A stretch of DNA of 64,000 nucleotides, taken from Flavobacteriales bacterium. Its GTDB lineage: Bacteria > Bacteroidota > Bacteroidia > NS11-12g > UBA9320. Positions 49,999-60,700 of the stretch are shown here, one piece after another. Below the pieces are notes generated by a model, which was given only the letters and a program-made list of their open reading frames with translations, made no database searches and was not told the DNA's origin. The stretch lies in the NCBI GenBank assembly GCA_020635355.1, contig JACJZW010000007.1:98208-162207 (forward strand), written 5' to 3'. Made by a program: the position numbers and the translations under genes. How positions within the stretch are numbered: the first letter of the stretch is position 1; each line of letters opens with the position of its first letter.

Positions 49999-51105
49999 AT
50001 GAAAATCAGACGTAGCGTTATCATTGGAATTGCCATCCTCATCGTAGGCATAATCCTTTTTAAAATTTTAGGTGGTAGAAAAACGGATCACAAGGTGAAC
50101 ACGTCCTTCCAAACCATCAATGTGATGACGTCAAAAATTGAGAATCAGGACATTCCTGTAACCATTTCGCTCAGCGGCAAACTCGTTGCCCGCAATCGGA
50201 TTGAATTGATTTCGGAAGTGAATGGCATTTTGCTCTCGGGAGACTATCGGGAAGGAGCGTCATTTAACGATGGCCAAACCATTGCCCGAATAGATGATTC
50301 TGAACTAGCGGCCAGCATCAAATCATCCAAAAGCCAATTGCTCAACGGCATTGCTCAAATCCTACCGGATCTGCAATTGGATTTTCCGTCAGACTTCCCC
50401 ATCTGGCAGCAATTTCATCGGGATATTTCGTTTGACGCACCACTTCCACAACTACCGGAAGTTCGAAGCGAAAGTTTGAAGACCTTTTTATCGGCCAGAA
50501 ACATTTACGCCAATTACTACACCATCCGCAGTCAGGAAACCCGATTGGCTAAGCACCGCATCAAGGCTCCTTTTTCCGGTGTGTTGGTGAAGGCCGATAT
50601 CCATCCCGGTACGCTGGTGCGCGCCGGTCAACCGATCGGAACATTGATTCAGCCCGGAACATTTGAGCTGGAAGCAAGTGCCGGATTGGACGATCTGAAA
50701 TACATTAAAACCGGCGATCAGGTGGTGATGAAAAGTAACGAACAGGACGGCAGTTGGAAAGGCACCATCCTGCGTATCAATCGCTCCATTGATGCCGCCA
50801 CCCAATCGGTGAAAGTCTACATCGGTGTGAGTGATCCGTCCCTTCGGGAGGGGCAATATCTTACCGCCAGCATCAACGGCGTTACGCTAAAATCAGTGAG
50901 TAGAATCCCCCGAAAACTGGTGCTACAAAACGACGAAATGTTCTTTGTTGAGCGCGACAGTGTGCTCACTAAAAAGACCCTCAACATTGCCTATCGCGGA
51001 GCGGAAGATGTGTATGTAAAGGATTTGGCAAACGGACAAAGCTACCTGAATCAAGTGGTGAACAGTGCCTATGAGGGCATGATTGTCCACCCCATCGCTC
51101 CTTAA
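49999..51105 (+). CDS. RND efflux periplasmic adaptor subunit
   Basis: Membrane-fusion protein of 368 residues. One N-terminal membrane anchor (SVIIGIAILIVGIILFKIL), then ISLSGKLVARNRIELISEVN, the first half-lipoyl segment GASFNDGQTIARIDDSEL and the second, IKAPFSGVLVKADIHPGTLV. The helical hairpin between them is short and lacks long heptads. Barrel and membrane-proximal domains follow (GSWKGTILRINRSID, REGQYLTASINGV). Start: ATG 49999; the frame is open 67 codons upstream, but only this start gives a signal anchor. Its likely partners, the permease and TolC genes at 57743-62192, lie beyond a large gene on the other strand. Confidence 0.88.
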   Translation: MKIRRSVIIGIAILIVGIILFKILGGRKTDHKVNTSFQTINVMTSKIENQDIPVTISLSGKLVARNRIELISEVNGILLSGDYREGASFNDGQTIARIDDSELAASIKSSKSQLLNGIAQILPDLQLDFPSDFPIWQQFHRDISFDAPLPQLPEVRSESLKTFLSARNIYANYYTIRSQETRLAKHRIKAPFSGVLVKADIHPGTLVRAGQPIGTLIQPGTFELEASAGLDDLKYIKTGDQVVMKSNEQDGSWKGTILRINRSIDAATQSVKVYIGVSDPSLREGQYLTASINGVTLKSVSRIPRKLVLQNDEMFFVERDSVLTKKTLNIAYRGAEDVYVKDLANGQSYLNQVVNSAYEGMIVHPIAP

Positions 51106-51132
51106 AAAAAAAGGTGCGGCTCTCACCGCACC
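51104..51132 (-). terminator. Terminator of the giant T9SS gene
   Basis: On the minus strand GGTGCGG, loop TGAGAG, CCGCACC and then a run of nine T. The A-run on the plus strand begins in the adaptor stop codon, so the hairpin may also end that transcript, though without a T tail in that direction. Confidence 0.8.
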
Positions 51133-51138
51133 CTCATC

Positions 51139-54100
51139 TTAGTTCCGAATTTCAATCAATCGATTGACCGTTCCCCCATCAAGTTCGATGGTAAGCACAT
51201 AGATCTGATGCGATAATCCGTCGGTTGCTATCTGATTTTCTCCCGAAACAAGTGCTCCGGATCGCATTACAACCCCGGATACGTTTCTCAATTCAAAGGA
51301 GGCCCGAGCAACATCCAGCAAATCCACATAGATCACGTCTTTCGCCGGATTGGGATAGGTGCGAACTCGATAGTCCAACTGATGTGTTTCCACGGCATCC
51401 GGCACGGATATAGTGGTCTCGGCATCCGCCGTTTCTGGGAAACCTTCAGATAACCCCAGACTGTCTACCGCCACACTGTAGAAGGCATACCGATACCCAT
51501 TGTGCCCCTGGAAATCGTCCGAGGTTAGGGATGTATTACTCTTCCATATTTTGAATGCGCTGTCGTTTTCGGAAACGAATACATTGTAGGACTCAATTCC
51601 ACAGCCATCATCGCTTCCGCTCCATGAAACCGTGAATGTAGAATCTTCCGTGATGGAGGACAATGAAGCCACCATAGACTCCGGTGCCACCCGATCCACC
51701 CGATTTTGATGAACATTGGTGGCAATGGGTTTATTGCCGTCAAAATAAATCAATGCCTTATTGATGATTTGAGCATCGTGTTGAACGGCCGTTTTGAGCG
51801 ACACGGAATAACTAAAGTTCCCTTCCCCTTCCGGACTTGTTTTATTGGGAGGTAAAAAACCAAGATCAACATCTTCATTCAATTCCAGGGTAGAACGATC
51901 CAGCGTGGTGTATTGAACCTCGATGGCTCCATTGGCGGTATCCAACTCTCCGGTCACTTGAACCAAACAGTTGATACGCGGCGCCATATCAATGAGTAAT
52001 CGAAATTTCTGCGCAAATCCCTGAACAGCGTAAGTGCTATCGGCAATGACAATGTTGTTAAAACTAAAGGTGGTAAAATCAAGATGGTCCTTATTGATCG
52101 TATCGTATACCACCACTTCCGTTGCCGGGGCTGTGGCAGAGTCCTTGTTCTCAAAATACACCGTGTAGAACATGTTGGCATCCACGCCAACGTAGCCATC
52201 GGAACCAAACCCAACCGGGCCGGTAATTTCATTCGGATCCATTGAGGTTACTGTTCGGCTATCAAATTTCCCTTTTTGTTTCTTTCTAAATTTATCCCAG
52301 CATTCCTGATTGGCATCATAATTACCTTTCATGTCAAAGCCAATATCGATCAATTCTTTCGCAACCTTTACCCCTTTGGCAACAGGAATGAGGTCACCGG
52401 CACAATCAGCCACACTCCAGGCCCAGCCCCAGGCATTAATCATCCAACTTCCCCAGGTTTGAGGTTTTTCAGGCTCGCTTTTATCCCGAAGTACTTCAGT
52501 TACACCGGTTTCGGTAACCTTGTATGCCAACTTGTAGCAGTCATAGCCCGGAATAAACCCAATCGCCTTATCCCAGGTGTATTTGGCCGCGGCTTTTGCC
52601 AGACAGGCCGCAACTTCGGGAGGAGTGGATGCCTTTTTCTGTTTTTCAAAGGTTTCGATGAGCGGATCGGTAAGCCAGGCCTGCAGATGGATCTCGGCGT
52701 TCACCGGCACCTTTACCATGACCCGAATAGATTGCGCACTCTTGGCGCCGATGGTTGGAATGTAGAACGGATAAATACGCATCGACGTTCCGTAATGACC
52801 CGCAAGGCTGTCGGTGATGTAATACAGTCCGATGGTGGTATCCTTCCACTGCGTCCATCCGTCGTTGGTGTAGCTTGACGGAATTCCAATCTGCACATCC
52901 GGAAACTTCACCTCCATCCCATCGATATGGTTCATTGCCAGAAAAACGGGAACACCACCGGCATCCATATTGGCATGATTGCCATACGCGAGGGTAAAGG
53001 TTTGCCAACGATTCACGAGGAAACGGGGTCGGCCACCCAATATCACCCAAGGTTCAGGGCGTTCAGCCTTTTCTACAGTAATGTACTCGCTGAGCACAAT
53101 GGGTTGCTCCCCAGGGACAGTTACACGCAAATCATACTTTCCGGTTGCAATTAGATCCACGTCAAAAAGTGCCGTAAACGATTCACCATTTACGCCAGTG
53201 AGATAGACCGAATCGGCGGGAATGGACGTGGCTCCCATGACCAATTCCACAGTCATGTTTGCCTGAAGACCCAGTCCAAATCCATACAGCGTTACCTTTC
53301 CAGAATTCCCAAAGGTTCTGGGCTCTGCCCGATCTACAACTGGTTTAAAGGAAATAATACCTAAGCCGGAAGCCGACAAAACGAAGTGCCCGTATGGCGG
53401 TGCCGAATCAATACGAATGGTGTTGTTGAGTGTGTCCCGAACGATGTTGGTCCCAATTTCACTCCAATTTAATCCACCATTGGCAGAAAAGAACACCTTG
53501 AGCAGATCTTCCTGATTACCATTTAACTCATCCGATTCATACGTAAGATTCACCCACTGGAGCGAATCGGTTCCTGCAATAGGTGAAGATTTGAATCGCC
53601 ACCAGGCATTCACCGCGCCTTCTGTAAACGGATGTTGTTGATGACCAGCTGCTTCAACGGTCAAGTTTTCAATGGTGGTATTGTAGCGGTTATGGGCTGA
53701 CGCATGATAATAGTTCACCGTGTTGGGGGAATTCGGATTGAATTCGCCATAGGCTTGTATTTTTCCATAATTCCGGATGCCCTCGGTATGATAAACAATC
53801 AAATCCAGGCATTGCAAATTGGCTCCGTCATCTACCCTCAGACGGGCATCCGTGAGCACGGTAAGTTTGCTGATTCGGTTCTCACCAGTTAAGGTAAAGG
53901 TATCCCGGGCATAGAACTGAGCCTCCGATTGCGATAAGGACGCATTGTAAATGGTTCGGGACTTTTTACCCAACAAATTCACCTGACCACATTGCAAAAA
54001 GCCGGTGGAATTCAAGTCCGAGTAAAGATCAATGTACAAATTTCCACCTGCGGGATTATTCACTGGAGTTCCGGAGTTGATGAATGGGCCATTCACCGTT

Positions 54101-57100
54101 AATGTGGTGGTATAGGACGGCCGGTTGTTGATTACACCATAATTAAAAAGGGTATCTGATACCACTACACCATTATACACCACATGCGTTCCTTTCCATT
54201 TTGGCGACCCTGTAAACAGCATAGCTGCCAATTCACTGGCAAAGCCAATGATACTGTCTGATCCTACCACCTCGGCATTCTCGGCATAGGTAGAATCCAA
54301 TGAAAGACTGAATCCGTTGGTAACGATTTGTCGTTTTTCACCATTCAGTAACCGGATATTGGCATGCTTAAATTCAGACGGACCGGCCAACACAATACGC
54401 CCCTTCTGATCATCACCATACACATAACCATGGATGCCATGACCCGGCGGTGTATTGATTTCCTGATCCTGTGACCCTATGAACGTTGTGCTGTACGGGG
54501 CATACCAACCTTCATTTACCAGTCCCTGATGGAGGTCGATGTTCAGACCACCGGCAATTTCACTGTTTCGAAACGTATCCCGATTAGTAAGGGCTGCTTT
54601 AACGGTCAAGGTTTGGGTATAGTAGTCCCGGTTTCGAATGAGACTGTGGTTCACACACGTTCCCTCAAGTGTCACGCCTCCCCATACGTGCCAATCACCG
54701 GTAAACACGTAGTTATCGCTGATGGTTGATGTGAACACGTAGGATTGAGAAAATGAAATGGTATCGGAACTTTTTATTTTGAACTGACCAATACTGGAGG
54801 TATCCATTTGCAGACGATAACTTCCAGCATTCAATTCACTACCCGGACTGCTGCCTGTGCCGCGCACATCCATGTGATTAAATCGAACATCCGAGCCCAA
54901 TGTGATTCCATCTAAGGTGTCAGACGTGTAGAGATAGCCGGAGAACCAGGTCCCCTCCGATTGGCTAAAAATGTGCATGCGCTGACCCATCAACTGGGTG
55001 TTATACGGTTTGTACACTCCTTCGTTGTGAATATCTCCATACAGGTCCACGTACAACACGCTGGCAATGGGATTATTCTCGATGGTTCCGTGGTTGATGA
55101 GCAACCCACTGACCTTCAAATAATTCGTGTAATACTCGCGATTCCGGAGTGTTCCTGCCAGGGTGGCCGTATCTTTCAGTTCTACAGACGTTCCAACCTC
55201 AAAAACACCGTCCAGGACGTAGTTCTGATTCCATTCCGTATTGCTCACTACTGATCCCGATAAATCAGTTGTATCGTTACCTATGATGGTGAGTCCGGAT
55301 CCAATACAGGTATCCAGGTGGAGGTTGAATCCATTTGTGTGCCATGCAAATCCTCGTTCAGAGCCACCGGAATACTGCACATTGGAGCGATGGATGGTGA
55401 TGTCGGATAACATGGTAATCTCATCCGTTGAATTTTCGGCATAGAAATGTCCCTTGAGCAGGGTTCCGTCCATCTGCCAGAGTTGGTGATTCTGTTTGCC
55501 GGTGAAGGTGGTGGTGTTCGGGATATAGGTCCCATAATTACTCAAGTGGCCATGGATCACAATACCGAAGGAACTGCCCGCTACGGGGTTTTGACGAAAG
55601 GTTCCCCGATTGATCAAGGTTCCAGATTCCTGAGTATAGATGTCGGAATAGTAATCCCGATTCATCACATCGGCGTACACGGTGGTGGTTCCCTTCCCAA
55701 CGCAACCGGCTTGTTTAAAATCGCCGGCAATGGACATGTTACCATCAAATTGGCAGTAATAAAACAGAACCGCCGTGGTGTGCACGGAGTCGTCGCCTTT
55801 GACAGATACATAATACAATTGAGATGTATCGGCCATTAGGGAATATCCATTCGTTTGAATCTGGGCATAGGTTGTTGAGGACGGGAAAATCAGATCGCTG
55901 CGCATAAACCGCACATCGGATTTCAGCCCGATCGATTCATTTTCAGATTCCAGCGTTACCCGGGTGGTAAAAAATTGCGTCGAGCCGCTACTAAAATCAT
56001 GTGTTCTTGAACCTTTCAGCAGTGTTTCATAGGGCCGATATTCTCCTTCATTATGGACATCACCGGTGAGGTCAATGTAGAAACTGCTGGCAACCGGATG
56101 ATTTCGGATCACACCATAATTGGTGAGTAAGCTCTTTACTGACAATCGGGTGGTGTAATACGGCTTGTTTTGAAGGGTGCCGATGAGGGTTACAGGATCA
56201 ACAAACTCAACTCCTGAACTGATGTTGATTTCCCCATCCAACACCGGGTTACCGTAAAAATCACAGCTGGTTATGGTGCTTTGATCCAGATCAAAGGTAT
56301 CGGTTCCAATAAGTGTAAAATTGGTCACAAATCCGGTGTCGACAGACAACTTATGACCATTCGTTTTCAATACCGCCCGAACAGATCCTGAATAGAGCGA
56401 AAGGGTCACTGGCCCAAACACACAATCCGATTCCAATTGAAGGGTGTCACTGGCATCCGCCTGATAATAGGAGCCCAGGTAGTGGGTACCGGCCACCTGA
56501 CTCACCTGATGTGTATTTCCTCCGGTAAAGTATACGGAGTATGGCGTCATCGTACCTTGATTGATCAAGTGGCCATATACAGTTAAGTACAAACTATTGG
56601 CCGTGGGATGATTCCGCACCGTTCCGCTGTTCGTAAACTCACCATACAACTTTATCCATTGCGTGTAATAGCCCCGATTCTGAATAGTTCCATGGTTGTG
56701 AATCAAACTATCAAAGGTGCAATCGGCCACATTGATGGTTCCGTACAAATCAATATCACCTTTAAAGATCGATTGATGAAATACCGAATTGTCGCCGTTT
56801 ACATCGCCCAGAGAAAGGATCTTGGTATTGATGATTTCACATCCATCAAACACCAGGGAATATCCTCCAGCATCCAAAATCCGGGCGGTTGATGAGTTGC
56901 TGATCAAACAACTTTCGAAGCTGGTTTGAGCACTGAGGGAAACCGTTACGGCATTGGTGATGATCAACCGAATCCCGGTAAAGGATTTACCGGAACCACA
57001 CCCAATGGTTTGACCCGTTGTGGATGTGAGGGAAACCTCATAATTCTTCCAGGTTCCGTTATTCAGGATGTTCCCCTGAACATAGACATACAAACTACCT

Positions 57101-57405
57101 GAAACCGCGCTGTTGAGTATAGTGCCGTTGTTGGTCACATTTCCTGAAACATAGAAGTACCGAGTGTAATAATCCTCGTTTTGTAGGCTCCCACCACTGT
57201 TGATGGTCACATTGTTTATGTAGATGGTTCCGTCCAGATAAACCGGACCATTGATAATCACATCATCCGTACTTCCCGGAACCGATCCGCCTGACCAGGT
57301 GGTACCAACCGACCAATCGCCGCCGGAAGAGGTTGACGAATACGTTGCCCCAAAAAGTTGGGACGACAGTAAAAGGAGGAAGATTGAAAAGGCTGCTTTA
57401 CTCAT
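51139..57405 (-). CDS. Giant repetitive T9SS surface protein (2,088 residues)
   Basis: Very large exported protein. Signal peptide MSKAAFSIFLLLLSSQLFGA. Residues about 20-1230 hold seven long repeats of roughly 150-170 residues, each marked by a YYT-type strand (NEDYYTRYF, NRGYYTQWI, NKPYYTTRL, NRDYYSDIY, NREYYTNYL, NRDYYTQTL, NRPSYTTTL) followed by LxNxGTxxNxP and LxxDLxGxxxNEGxYxPY, a beta-helix/solenoid pattern. Then come an IPT-like stretch (GKVTLYGFGLGL), a domain with MDPNEITGPVGFGSDGYV typical of Bacteroidota surface proteins, a fibronectin-like segment and a T9SS type A tail (TYPNPAKDVIYVD). Likely an adhesin or matrix protein. Start ATG 57405 by signal peptide. It separates an RND adaptor from its permease. 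Confidence 0.88.
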   Translation of the reverse strand: MSKAAFSIFLLLLSSQLFGATYSSTSSGGDWSVGTTWSGGSVPGSTDDVIINGPVYLDGTIYINNVTINSGGSLQNEDYYTRYFYVSGNVTNNGTILNSAVSGSLYVYVQGNILNNGTWKNYEVSLTSTTGQTIGCGSGKSFTGIRLIITNAVTVSLSAQTSFESCLISNSSTARILDAGGYSLVFDGCEIINTKILSLGDVNGDNSVFHQSIFKGDIDLYGTINVADCTFDSLIHNHGTIQNRGYYTQWIKLYGEFTNSGTVRNHPTANSLYLTVYGHLINQGTMTPYSVYFTGGNTHQVSQVAGTHYLGSYYQADASDTLQLESDCVFGPVTLSLYSGSVRAVLKTNGHKLSVDTGFVTNFTLIGTDTFDLDQSTITSCDFYGNPVLDGEINISSGVEFVDPVTLIGTLQNKPYYTTRLSVKSLLTNYGVIRNHPVASSFYIDLTGDVHNEGEYRPYETLLKGSRTHDFSSGSTQFFTTRVTLESENESIGLKSDVRFMRSDLIFPSSTTYAQIQTNGYSLMADTSQLYYVSVKGDDSVHTTAVLFYYCQFDGNMSIAGDFKQAGCVGKGTTTVYADVMNRDYYSDIYTQESGTLINRGTFRQNPVAGSSFGIVIHGHLSNYGTYIPNTTTFTGKQNHQLWQMDGTLLKGHFYAENSTDEITMLSDITIHRSNVQYSGGSERGFAWHTNGFNLHLDTCIGSGLTIIGNDTTDLSGSVVSNTEWNQNYVLDGVFEVGTSVELKDTATLAGTLRNREYYTNYLKVSGLLINHGTIENNPIASVLYVDLYGDIHNEGVYKPYNTQLMGQRMHIFSQSEGTWFSGYLYTSDTLDGITLGSDVRFNHMDVRGTGSSPGSELNAGSYRLQMDTSSIGQFKIKSSDTISFSQSYVFTSTISDNYVFTGDWHVWGGVTLEGTCVNHSLIRNRDYYTQTLTVKAALTNRDTFRNSEIAGGLNIDLHQGLVNEGWYAPYSTTFIGSQDQEINTPPGHGIHGYVYGDDQKGRIVLAGPSEFKHANIRLLNGEKRQIVTNGFSLSLDSTYAENAEVVGSDSIIGFASELAAMLFTGSPKWKGTHVVYNGVVVSDTLFNYGVINNRPSYTTTLTVNGPFINSGTPVNNPAGGNLYIDLYSDLNSTGFLQCGQVNLLGKKSRTIYNASLSQSEAQFYARDTFTLTGENRISKLTVLTDARLRVDDGANLQCLDLIVYHTEGIRNYGKIQAYGEFNPNSPNTVNYYHASAHNRYNTTIENLTVEAAGHQQHPFTEGAVNAWWRFKSSPIAGTDSLQWVNLTYESDELNGNQEDLLKVFFSANGGLNWSEIGTNIVRDTLNNTIRIDSAPPYGHFVLSASGLGIISFKPVVDRAEPRTFGNSGKVTLYGFGLGLQANMTVELVMGATSIPADSVYLTGVNGESFTALFDVDLIATGKYDLRVTVPGEQPIVLSEYITVEKAERPEPWVILGGRPRFLVNRWQTFTLAYGNHANMDAGGVPVFLAMNHIDGMEVKFPDVQIGIPSSYTNDGWTQWKDTTIGLYYITDSLAGHYGTSMRIYPFYIPTIGAKSAQSIRVMVKVPVNAEIHLQAWLTDPLIETFEKQKKASTPPEVAACLAKAAAKYTWDKAIGFIPGYDCYKLAYKVTETGVTEVLRDKSEPEKPQTWGSWMINAWGWAWSVADCAGDLIPVAKGVKVAKELIDIGFDMKGNYDANQECWDKFRKKQKGKFDSRTVTSMDPNEITGPVGFGSDGYVGVDANMFYTVYFENKDSATAPATEVVVYDTINKDHLDFTTFSFNNIVIADSTYAVQGFAQKFRLLIDMAPRINCLVQVTGELDTANGAIEVQYTTLDRSTLELNEDVDLGFLPPNKTSPEGEGNFSYSVSLKTAVQHDAQIINKALIYFDGNKPIATNVHQNRVDRVAPESMVASLSSITEDSTFTVSWSGSDDGCGIESYNVFVSENDSAFKIWKSNTSLTSDDFQGHNGYRYAFYSVAVDSLGLSEGFPETADAETTISVPDAVETHQLDYRVRTYPNPAKDVIYVDLLDVARASFELRNVSGVVMRSGALVSGENQIATDGLSHQIYVLTIELDGGTVNRLIEIRN

Positions 57406-57742
57406 AATTGACACGTTGAGCCACAAAGTTCTCGTCACCAACGGTTGCTGGTGGTGTCTGATGTCAATGAGCTATATGACAGTTGTTGGGGGGCTTCGTG
57501 TTATTTGTCAGGCTTATCGGGTGATCAACCCACTCACGAAAAAAAGTTCACGCGCAAAAAAGCACTTCATGTAAATCGTAATTTTGGCGCCTCGTCAACC
57601 GAAAGTTATTGGAATTTAACCGGATGTGTGAACCAATGACTTCGCGGGTTGTTGAAACTGAATTGCGTTGCCTGGGTGAGCTTGATTTCATCCAACAACG
57701 TGCTTAACCGGATCCTATGATTAGTCAAACCGTCCCTATCCT
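57406..57742. other. Intergenic region between giant gene and RND permease gene
   Basis: A divergent promoter region of 337 bases. Minus-strand GAACTTTG at 57431-57424 may be the -7 box of the giant gene, and TAATTTTG at 57579-57586 that of the permease gene. A 23-codon frame (57636-57707) lacks a ribosome binding site and any recognisable sequence. Nothing else was found. Confidence 0.5.
57579..57586 (+). promoter_or_regulatory. -7 box of the RND permease-TolC unit
   Basis: TAATTTTG, perfect TAnnTTTG, with no TTG at the normal -33 distance. The leader would be about 150 bases. It would let permease and TolC be expressed without the distant adaptor promoter. Confidence 0.4.
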
Positions 57743-60700
57743 GTGAAGAAACTCGTATCCTACTTTATCCGATACTCCGTTTCTGCCAATGTGTTGCTAT
57801 GGCTCATTGTGATTTTCGGATTCCTGGCCTATTTCAAGCTCACCTCCAGTTTCTTTCCGTTGGTGGAAAATCGGAACATTACCATTCAGTTGGTGTACCC
57901 GGGTTCGTCACCGGAGGAGATTGAGGAAGGTGTGGTGGTGAAGATTGAGGAAGAACTTAAGGGCGTCACCGGCGTTGAACGGATTACATCCACCAGTCAG
58001 GAGAACGCCGCCAGCATCAAACTGGAAGTTGAAAAGGGGTTCAATACCAGCAAGGTGTTGGAAGATGTAAAGAATGCGGTGAACAGCATCAACTCGTTTC
58101 CAGATGGACTTGAAAAGCCCATTGTAACCCTTCAGGAGAATCTCAACTTCACCGTGAGTTTTTCTTTGTCGGGATCCGATATTGACCTGCACACCCTGAA
58201 AGCCTTTGCCCGACAGGTGGAAACCGACTTACTGAATACCGATGGCATTTCAAAGGTGGAGCTGAATGGTTTTCCGGAGGAAGAAATAGAAGTGGCCTTT
58301 TTGGAAGATGCTCTTCAAGCCTACAACATTTCCTTTGATCAGGCTGCAGCGGCTATCCGAACGTCCAACATTGATATCACGGGTGGAACGATAAAAACAC
58401 CCGCCCAGGAGTTGCTGATTCGCGGGCGAAATAAGGGCTATCTGGCTCGTGAGTTGGAAGACATTGTGGTGAAAGCTACCCCTGATGGCAAGGTGGTTAC
58501 GTTGAAAGATGTTGCCCACATCCGCGATCGGTGGGCGGACAATCCCAACAAGATTGTAGTGAACGGCGAGCGGGCGGTTGAAATCCGGGTGAGCAGCACC
58601 GATAATGAAAACTTGTTGGACAATGCCTCCTACGTTCGGGATTACATCAACACGTTTAACGTCCAAAACGATAAAATTAAAGCCACCCTCATCACCGATA
58701 TGAGTGTGAACCTCAATGAACGCCGGGATCTTCTGGTAAAGAACGGTTTAATTGGGATGATATTGGTACTCGTCTTGCTCGCCCTGTTTCTGAACATCCG
58801 GGTGGCATTCTGGGTAGCCGTTGGAATTCCCATTTCCTTCTTTGGGATGATTCTGCTGGCTATGTATTACGGCGTGACCGTTAACGTCATCTCGTTATTC
58901 GGAATGATTGTAGTGTTGGGGATTCTGGTTGATGATGGTATCGTAATCGCCGAGAACATCTACCACCATTATGAGATGGGAAAATCGGCCATTAAGGCGG
59001 CCGTTGACGGAACAATGGAAGTAATCCCCGCTGTTTTGTCGGCCGTGTTTACCACCATGTTTGCCTTTGCCTTCTTCTTTTTAGTGGATGGCCGTGCCGG
59101 CGACTTCTTCTCCGAGTTATCCTTCGTAGTTATTGCCACCCTTGGTGTTTCCCTCATCGAGGCCCTTATCATCCTGCCCAGTCACATGGCGCATTCAAAG
59201 GCACTGAAGGCTCAAAAGACTGGTAAAAACCGACTTGAGCGTTGGACTGATAAAGCGATGTACCGCATGCGGGATCGATTCTATGCCCCTGTGCTTCGAT
59301 TTGCGTTGAACAATCGATTTCTAACCGTGAGCATCATGGTTGCCTTGCTGATGGTGACCTTTGGAGCCATGAAAGGAGGGATTGTAAAATCCACCTTCTT
59401 CCCCTTCATTGAGCGCGATCAGGTATTGATTTCCCTAACGATGCCATCCGGTACACGGGATTACCTGACCGAAGAAAAACTCATTCAAATTGAAGAGGCT
59501 GTTCAACGGGTTAATGCTCACTATAAGGCAGAGCGTGAAGACAGTTTGGATGTGGTTAAATACATCGTCAGGAAGGTAGGACCAAAGACCCATACCGGTA
59601 CGGTGGATGTGGCTTTGCTTGCCGGAGAATTGCGAAACATTCCCTCCTATCAAATTGAAAATGCCATCCGAAAGGAAACAGGCATCATTGCCGGAGCAGA
59701 AAAACTAACCTACGGAACGGCATCGCCCTTTGGGAAACCCGTATCGGTTACGCTGTTAAGCTCCGATTACGAACAACTTGAAATGGCCCGATCCGAGATT
59801 CGAGCCGCCATGGAAAGTATGACGGAGTTGAAGGACGTCGTTGAAAACGTCCTCCCCGGGCCACAGGAAATTCGGCTTCAGCTTAAAGAAAAGGCTTATT
59901 TGCTTGGCCTAAATGAGGCCTCCATTTTAAGTCAGGTTCGTCAGGGATTCTTCGGGTTCGAGGTACAGCGCTTACAGCGAGGTGTTGATGAAGTGAAGGT
60001 GTGGGTTCGCTATGATGAAACCGATCGCACATCCCTCAAAAATCTGGAAGACATGCGCATCCGAACCGCCGGCGGAGGTGAGTATCCTCTGCGGGAGTTG
60101 GCAACCTACACCATGGAACGGGGTGTGATCAACATCAACCACCTGGATGCACAACGTGAAAATACGGTAGAAGCCGATTTGATTGGTCCACAGGTTTCGG
60201 CACCGGAGGTGGTAGAAACATTAAAGGTAGAGGTGATGCCTAACATACTGAAGCGTTACCCCAATGTAAAACCACTTTACGAGGGACAAAATCGGGAAGC
60301 AGCAAAAACAGCCGCATCATCCAAAACAGCCCTACCGGTTGTGTTGATTCTTATCCTGGCCATTATCACCTTCACCTTCCGGTCGTTTGGCCAAACGATG
60401 GTGATCTTCCTGCTCATCCCCTTCAGTTTTATCGGGGTTGTGTGGGGTCACTTCATACACGGAAACCAGTTGAGCATTTTATCGTTCCTGGGCATCGTAG
60501 CCTTAATTGGAATTATCGTGAATGACTCCCTGGTGTTGGTGACCAAGATGAACGCCTATCTGAAAGAAGGCATGAAGTTCAAGGAAGCCGTTTTCCAGGC
60601 AGGTTACTCCCGGTTCCGGGCCATCTTCCTGACTTCGGCTACCACCATTGCCGGTTTGGGTCCCATCATTTTGGAGCGATCATTTCAGGCTCAGTTCCTC

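Noticed and set aside
57636..57707. 23-codon frame MTSRVVETELRCLGELDFIQ... ahead of the RND permease
   Set aside because: Too short to support, no ribosome binding site and no recognisable sequence; could be a leader peptide but nothing shows it.
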